A stretch of 8,782 nt of DNA from Synergistaceae bacterium (GTDB taxonomy: Bacteria; Synergistota; Synergistia; Synergistales; Aminobacteriaceae). Below the pieces are notes generated by a model that saw nothing but the letters and a program-made list of their open reading frames with translations, did not search any database and was not told the origin of the DNA. The stretch spans positions 1-8,782 of the forward strand of contig JAFTBA010000016.1 of NCBI GenBank assembly GCA_017458545.1, in the 5' to 3' direction. Below are positions 5,898-8,782 of this stretch, in pieces (position 1 is the stretch's first letter; every line of letters begins with the position of its first letter). A program made the position numbers and the translations under genes.

Positions 5898-6779
5898 TTA
5901 ATTCACTCCCTGCCACATAAGCATGTTGCCGTCAAAATATGCGTTTAACCGTCCGTTATCTTTTAACCATGATAAATATGAACGCACAGTGCTTCCGACA
6001 AGAACATACTGCTCAAAATTCATAGTCAGTCCCAAATCATTAAACAGTTTTCCCAGCAAACACTCAAAATTAACAGGGGACTTGCAGAGTGAAATTATCA
6101 TTTCTGCGTTAGAGTTTACGCTGTCAATGTTGTATTGAGCTAGCGATGATATGTCATCTGTTACATCTGCGTGTGAAGGAACAAATAAACGCGCGCTCAT
6201 TGACTTTACTGTTTCGAGGGTAGCAATGTAAGCACCGACATCATAGACGAAAGTTAAGCGGTATTTGTTGATGGTATCGGGGCTTGACAGGCAGTCGGCA
6301 AGAAATACTACATCATCAGGAGTCCTAAAGCCCTTCATATCGAAGAAATGTCCCGGTAAGTCAATAATACTGAAACCTTCAGGGAGTGATTCAGGTGTGA
6401 GATATTCCGCGCTGCTTTCCTGAGCCATTAGGAATTTGTGCCGTAACTCCTTCATAGGGTAACCGCCGTAAAGGAATGACGGTTCAAGCACAGGATATTT
6501 AGTGAAACAGCATTCGACTGAGGGCGCGAAGATTTTGCAGCCTGTGTTTAACTGAAGGTATTTGTTGCCGCCTATGTGATCGGCGTTTGAATGGGTATTG
6601 TATATAGCGGTTAAATGCCAGCCGTTAGAGTCGAGGAGCTTTTTGAGTTTACGGCCTGCTTCTTTGTCGTTGCCGCTGTCGATTAAGCAGACGTTAGAGT
6701 CATTGAGCTTAACGAGTCCGATTTTTGCAGGGCTATGAATGTAATATGTTCTTTCGGTGAGCTGTATGAGTTCATACAT
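5898..6779 (-). CDS. Metallo-beta-lactamase-fold hydrolase with a variant HxNxDH motif
   Basis: This soluble 293-residue protein has no signal peptide. Its first two-thirds form a metallo-beta-lactamase fold. D34 (CLIDSGN) ends an early strand. The metal motif is THSNADHIGG (residues 62-71), giving H63, D67 and H68, with N65 where most relatives have the second His. H144 (LPGHFFD), D162 (FLADCL) and H203 (VPSHAD) supply the remaining ligand positions. The last ~75 residues are a helical C-terminal region with a winged-helix-like look (YVLVGSTVRSYLSWLKDNGRLNAY). MBL-fold relatives cleave thioesters, lactones or other esters; this one's substrate is unknown. The ATG at 6779 has GGAGG (6788-6792) 8 nt upstream and starts MYELIQLTERTYYIHSP like relatives. 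The longer frame to 6836 has no such signal and would overlap the upstream gene by 65 nt. It overlaps the DUF2442 gene by 8 nt and precedes the Lgt-like gene by 2 nt. Confidence 0.88.
   Translation of the reverse strand: MYELIQLTERTYYIHSPAKIGLVKLNDSNVCLIDSGNDKEAGRKLKKLLDSNGWHLTAIYNTHSNADHIGGNKYLQLNTGCKIFAPSVECCFTKYPVLEPSFLYGGYPMKELRHKFLMAQESSAEYLTPESLPEGFSIIDLPGHFFDMKGFRTPDDVVFLADCLSSPDTINKYRLTFVYDVGAYIATLETVKSMSARLFVPSHADVTDDISSLAQYNIDSVNSNAEMIISLCKSPVNFECLLGKLFNDLGLTMNFEQYVLVGSTVRSYLSWLKDNGRLNAYFDGNMLMWQGVN
5906..5911 (-). promoter_or_regulatory. Shine-Dalgarno deciding the Lgt-like start
   Basis: AGGGAG on the minus strand stands 10 nt before the GTG at 5895, inside the end of the MBL gene. 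The alternative GTG at 5916 has no purine-rich sequence in front of it. Confidence 0.6.
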
Positions 6780-7074
6780 TGTCGGTGCCTCCGCAGTCAT
6801 AATGGTAACTTTTTGCGTAGACGGTTTCGGGCGCAATGTCGATGTTACCGTTGTCCCATGTTATTGTGCCGTGAGCGATAACGGGCTTGCGGAATATTTC
6901 TGGGTCAGCTAAGGGCTTGAAGACTTCGCCGTCAATTTCGGTAGTATCAAATAATCTCTTCTCACCCGTTGAGAATGTTACAAGCACTACGCCCCAATCT
7001 AACGGCTTTGCGTCAGTTATAGTTATGCCGATGTCGGGGTCATCAGCGTAACAGATCCCGTTCTTAATGTACAT
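6772..7074 (-). CDS. DUF2442 domain protein
   Basis: This small soluble protein of 100 residues shows the DUF2442 pattern: an opening strand (ITDAKPLDWGVVLVTFSTGE), then RLFDTTEIDGEVFKPLADPEIF, a GTITWDNGNIDIAPETVY block (about 69-86) and a short tail. The family is small and widespread. Many members sit next to a DUF4160 protein and have been proposed as toxin-antitoxin-like pairs, but no DUF4160 partner is present here. Its molecular role is unknown. The ATG overlaps the ligase stop by one base (TAATG), so translation is probably coupled; a GGAGAGG (7088-7094) lies a long 13 nt upstream. Its own codons near DCGGT contain the Shine-Dalgarno of the MBL gene. The position between a ligase and an MBL gene suggests an accessory role in that operon rather than a free-standing toxin system (inference). 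Confidence 0.8.
   Translation of the reverse strand: MYIKNGICYADDPDIGITITDAKPLDWGVVLVTFSTGEKRLFDTTEIDGEVFKPLADPEIFRKPVIAHGTITWDNGNIDIAPETVYAKSYHYDCGGTDNV
6788..6792 (-). promoter_or_regulatory. Shine-Dalgarno deciding the MBL start
   Basis: GGAGG on the minus strand stands 8 nt before the ATG at 6779 and inside the last codons of the DUF2442 gene. It fixes the short form of the MBL protein and indicates coupled translation. Confidence 0.75.
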
Positions 7075-8711
7075 TATTTCGCGCTGTCCTCTCCGTAAAA
7101 ACTGCTTCCCTTAGCATACATCTCGCGTAATTTCGGCTTCTCAATTTTCCCTGTAGGGTTTCTCGGAACGTCTGCAAAAATTATTTTTCTCGGCCTCTTG
7201 TACCTGGGCAGTCCCAAACAGAAATGATTAATCTCTTCCTCAGTGCAGGTCATACCCTTCTTAACCTGAATAACTGCTGCAGCAATTTCACCCAGTCTGG
7301 GCTCAGGCAGTCCTATAACGGCAACGTCATGTACTTTCGGATGAGTGATGATGAAGTTCTCGACCTGAACAGGATAAATATTTTCGCCTCCCGTTATAAC
7401 AACATCTTTCTTTCTGTCAACAAGCCACACAAACCCGTCATCGTCCATCATGGCCATGTCTCCTGTGAACAGCCAGCCGTCTTTAATAGTTTCATGAGTT
7501 GCTCCGGGATTATGATAGTAGCAGAGCATAACGCCCGGCCCTTTAACGCAGAGTTCACCCGTTTCACCCTGAGCGACATTTTTGCCGTCATTGTCAACTA
7601 TTTTGAGTTCCCAGCCGTAACCCGGTACACCTATTGCGCCTACTTTGTGAATGTTCTCCATTCCGAGATGAACACAGCCGGGCCCTGTCGACTCTGAAAG
7701 GCCGTAATTAGTGTCGTACTTATGGGTCGGGAAATATTCGAGCCAATGATGTATTAATGACGGCGGTACCGGCTGAGCACCTATGTGCATTAACCGCCAC
7801 TGGGAGAGGTTACGGCCTTCGAGTTTAATATCTCCCCTGTCGAGGGCTGTCAGAATATCCTGACACCACGGGACTAACAGCCAGACAATAGTACATCTTT
7901 CCCACGAAACAACATCGAGTATAGCTTTAGGTGAAGTACCTTTGAGGATAACTGCCCTGCTTCCTGTGTAGAGCGAACCGAACCAGTGCATTTTTGCGCC
8001 TGTGTGATATAACGGCGGAATGCAGAGGAAAACGTCATTATGGGTAGTTTCGTGATGTACTGCCTCCATTTTAGCCGACTGCATGAGTGCAGTGTGATTA
8101 TGGAGAATGGCTTTCGGGAAACCTGTAGTGCCTGACGAAAAATATATAGCAGCTTCGTCATGATCTTCGATTAAAATTTTAGGTGCTGACGAAGGGCAGT
8201 TATTAACGGCATCGTTGTAGCTTTCTGCGAATGAAGGACAGTTATTGCCGACAAAGAACAGCAGACATCTTTCACCGAGAGCGAGAACAGTATTCTCTAC
8301 TCTTCCGATAAATTCAGGTCCGAAGAAAAGTACATCAACATCAGCGAGTTTAACGCAGTATTCAATTTCTTCAGAGGAGTAACGGAAATTTAAGGGTACA
8401 GCGATTGCGCCTGTTTTGAGTATGCCGAAATATATGGGTAACCATTCGAGGCAGTTCATGAGGAGGATAGCGACTTTCTGACCCTTTTTGATTCCGCGAG
8501 CGAGCAACATGTTAGCGACTCTGTTAGCTTTTTCGTCGAAGACTGCCCAAGTAATTTCGCGCCTGTAAGGTTTTGATGATGTCGGCTGAATCAGGGCGTA
8601 TTCCTTCCAGGTAACGCGGATAGGTTCTTCGAGTTCGGGGTTAATTTCAACGAGGGCGACTTCATCGCCGTAGAGTTTCGAGTTTCGTTCGAGTAAATCT
8701 GTGATAGGCAT
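7074..8711 (-). CDS. AMP-forming acyl-CoA synthetase / carboxylate-CoA ligase
   Basis: This 545-residue cytoplasmic enzyme of the ANL superfamily activates a carboxylic acid with ATP to an acyl-adenylate and then to the CoA thioester. Core motifs are complete: P-loop-like YFSSGTTGFPK (residues 190-200), YHTGA (235-239), YGLSEST (336-342), TGD (416-418), DRKKDVVITGGENIYP (432-447, hinge) and PRNPTGKIEK (516-525) with catalytic K522. All residues expected for both half-reactions are present, so it should be active. The N-terminal region contains about 25 extra residues (about 30-55) between ALVE and the ITWAVFDEKANR helix normally found there; I recall similar insertions in ligases of anaerobes. 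Acyl chain type is not readable; medium/long fatty acids or aromatic acids are possible. The ATG lacks a good Shine-Dalgarno, but no other start lies upstream in frame within the window. It is the first gene of the four-gene operon. Confidence 0.93.
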   Translation of the reverse strand: MPITDLLERNSKLYGDEVALVEINPELEEPIRVTWKEYALIQPTSSKPYRREITWAVFDEKANRVANMLLARGIKKGQKVAILLMNCLEWLPIYFGILKTGAIAVPLNFRYSSEEIEYCVKLADVDVLFFGPEFIGRVENTVLALGERCLLFFVGNNCPSFAESYNDAVNNCPSSAPKILIEDHDEAAIYFSSGTTGFPKAILHNHTALMQSAKMEAVHHETTHNDVFLCIPPLYHTGAKMHWFGSLYTGSRAVILKGTSPKAILDVVSWERCTIVWLLVPWCQDILTALDRGDIKLEGRNLSQWRLMHIGAQPVPPSLIHHWLEYFPTHKYDTNYGLSESTGPGCVHLGMENIHKVGAIGVPGYGWELKIVDNDGKNVAQGETGELCVKGPGVMLCYYHNPGATHETIKDGWLFTGDMAMMDDDGFVWLVDRKKDVVITGGENIYPVQVENFIITHPKVHDVAVIGLPEPRLGEIAAAVIQVKKGMTCTEEEINHFCLGLPRYKRPRKIIFADVPRNPTGKIEKPKLREMYAKGSSFYGEDSAK

Positions 8712-8740
8712 ATGGGAAAAACATTCATTCCTTTGCGTAA

Positions 8741-8772
8741 AATTAAAACCCTGTTGTGAGTCAACAGGATTT
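8741..8772 (-). terminator. Hairpin upstream of the ligase operon, likely terminator of the next gene to the right
   Basis: CCTGTTG (8750-8756) and CAACAGG (8762-8768) form a perfect 7-bp stem with a 5-nt loop. Read on the minus strand it is followed by GTTTTAATTTT, a terminator-like tail, so it probably ends a minus-strand gene outside the window. On the plus strand the tail is only ATTTG. The minus-strand arm also holds TTGACT, a -35-like hexamer, but no good -10 lies at the right distance. An operator role is therefore possible but unproved. Confidence 0.5.
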
Positions 8773-8782
8773 GTGAAAATTA

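Noticed and set aside
5896..5916. Seven-residue extension of the Lgt-like protein from the GTG at 5916
   Set aside because: There is no Shine-Dalgarno in front of it, and it overlaps the MBL gene; the GTG at 5895 fits the family start and has AGGGAG upstream.
6780..6836. Nineteen-residue N-terminal extension of the MBL protein
   Set aside because: The ATG at 6779 has an ideal Shine-Dalgarno and a family-like N-terminus; the extension overlaps the DUF2442 coding region.
7224..7697. Plus-strand open frame of 157 codons
   Set aside because: It is antisense to the conserved C-terminal half of the CoA ligase, with no ribosome-binding site and no recognisable protein pattern.
7874..8161. Minus-strand open frame of 95 codons inside the ligase
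   Set aside because: It is an alternative frame across the conserved P-loop region of the ligase; the ligase frame is intact, so it is not a frameshift remnant.
1..8782. CRISPR arrays, tRNA/rRNA genes, transposases, phage or defence genes
   Set aside because: No regularly spaced repeats, cloverleaf-like sequence, terminal inverted repeats or matching proteins were seen on either strand.

Overview
The window looks like ordinary chromosomal DNA from an anaerobic, probably diderm bacterium with mid-range GC (roughly the mid-40s % by eye). A secreted Do/HtrA protease, an Lgt-family membrane enzyme, a MatC/SLC13-type carboxylate permease and a CoA ligase of a type I associate with anaerobic Clostridia/Synergistota all fit this. 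Synergistota is my best guess, but it rests on remembered protein resemblance and no marker gene is present. There are no RNA genes, CRISPR arrays, insertion sequences or phage genes. Coding density is very high, and no gene-free stretch exceeds about 140 bases.

Layout, left to right. (1) Bases 1-198 are the 3' end of an unidentified plus-strand gene, closed by a bidirectional hairpin terminator (215-244). (2) Bases 263-2460 on the minus strand form a two-gene operon: a DUF6282-type metal-dependent hydrolase-like protein, then a MatC-like organic-acid permease starting 2 nt after its stop. (3) A divergent LysR-type regulator (2594-3511, plus strand) shares a 133-nt intergenic region with that operon. 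The region carries overlapping divergent promoters and two near-identical boxes (TATCAC[C/T]GAAA) exactly 32 bp apart, as expected for a LysR-type control region. The regulator ends at a second bidirectional terminator (3518-3543). (4) A Do-family periplasmic serine protease with two PDZ domains (3560-5020, minus). (5) Bases 5104-8711 on the minus strand form a tightly packed four-gene operon: acyl-CoA ligase, DUF2442 protein, metallo-beta-lactamase (MBL)-fold hydrolase and an Lgt-like diacylglyceryl transferase. Its junctions are 1-nt overlap, 8-nt overlap and 2-nt gap. The protease follows 83 nt downstream and may be partly co-transcribed.

How the genes may work together. Module (2)+(3) reads as a self-contained inducible cassette: a LysR sensor, a permease for a carboxylate-type compound, and a TIM-barrel-like enzyme of unknown reaction that may act on the imported compound. 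Module (5) joins an acyl-activating enzyme to a thiol-ester-type hydrolase fold and an unusual Lgt homologue. That homologue keeps the family scaffold but has Cys at two otherwise functionally important positions (GRWGCFLNGCCVG) and lacks other family acidic residues. Whether it is the housekeeping lipoprotein-modifying enzyme or a paralogue with another substrate cannot be decided from this window.

Two start codons were revised from the longest open frame using Shine-Dalgarno (SD) position and family N-termini: the MBL protein (ATG at 6779) and the Lgt-like protein (GTG at 5895). The LysR gene uses a TTG start. I see no clearly novel system. The best leads are the LysR-DUF6282-permease cassette and the ligase/DUF2442/MBL/Lgt-like operon.
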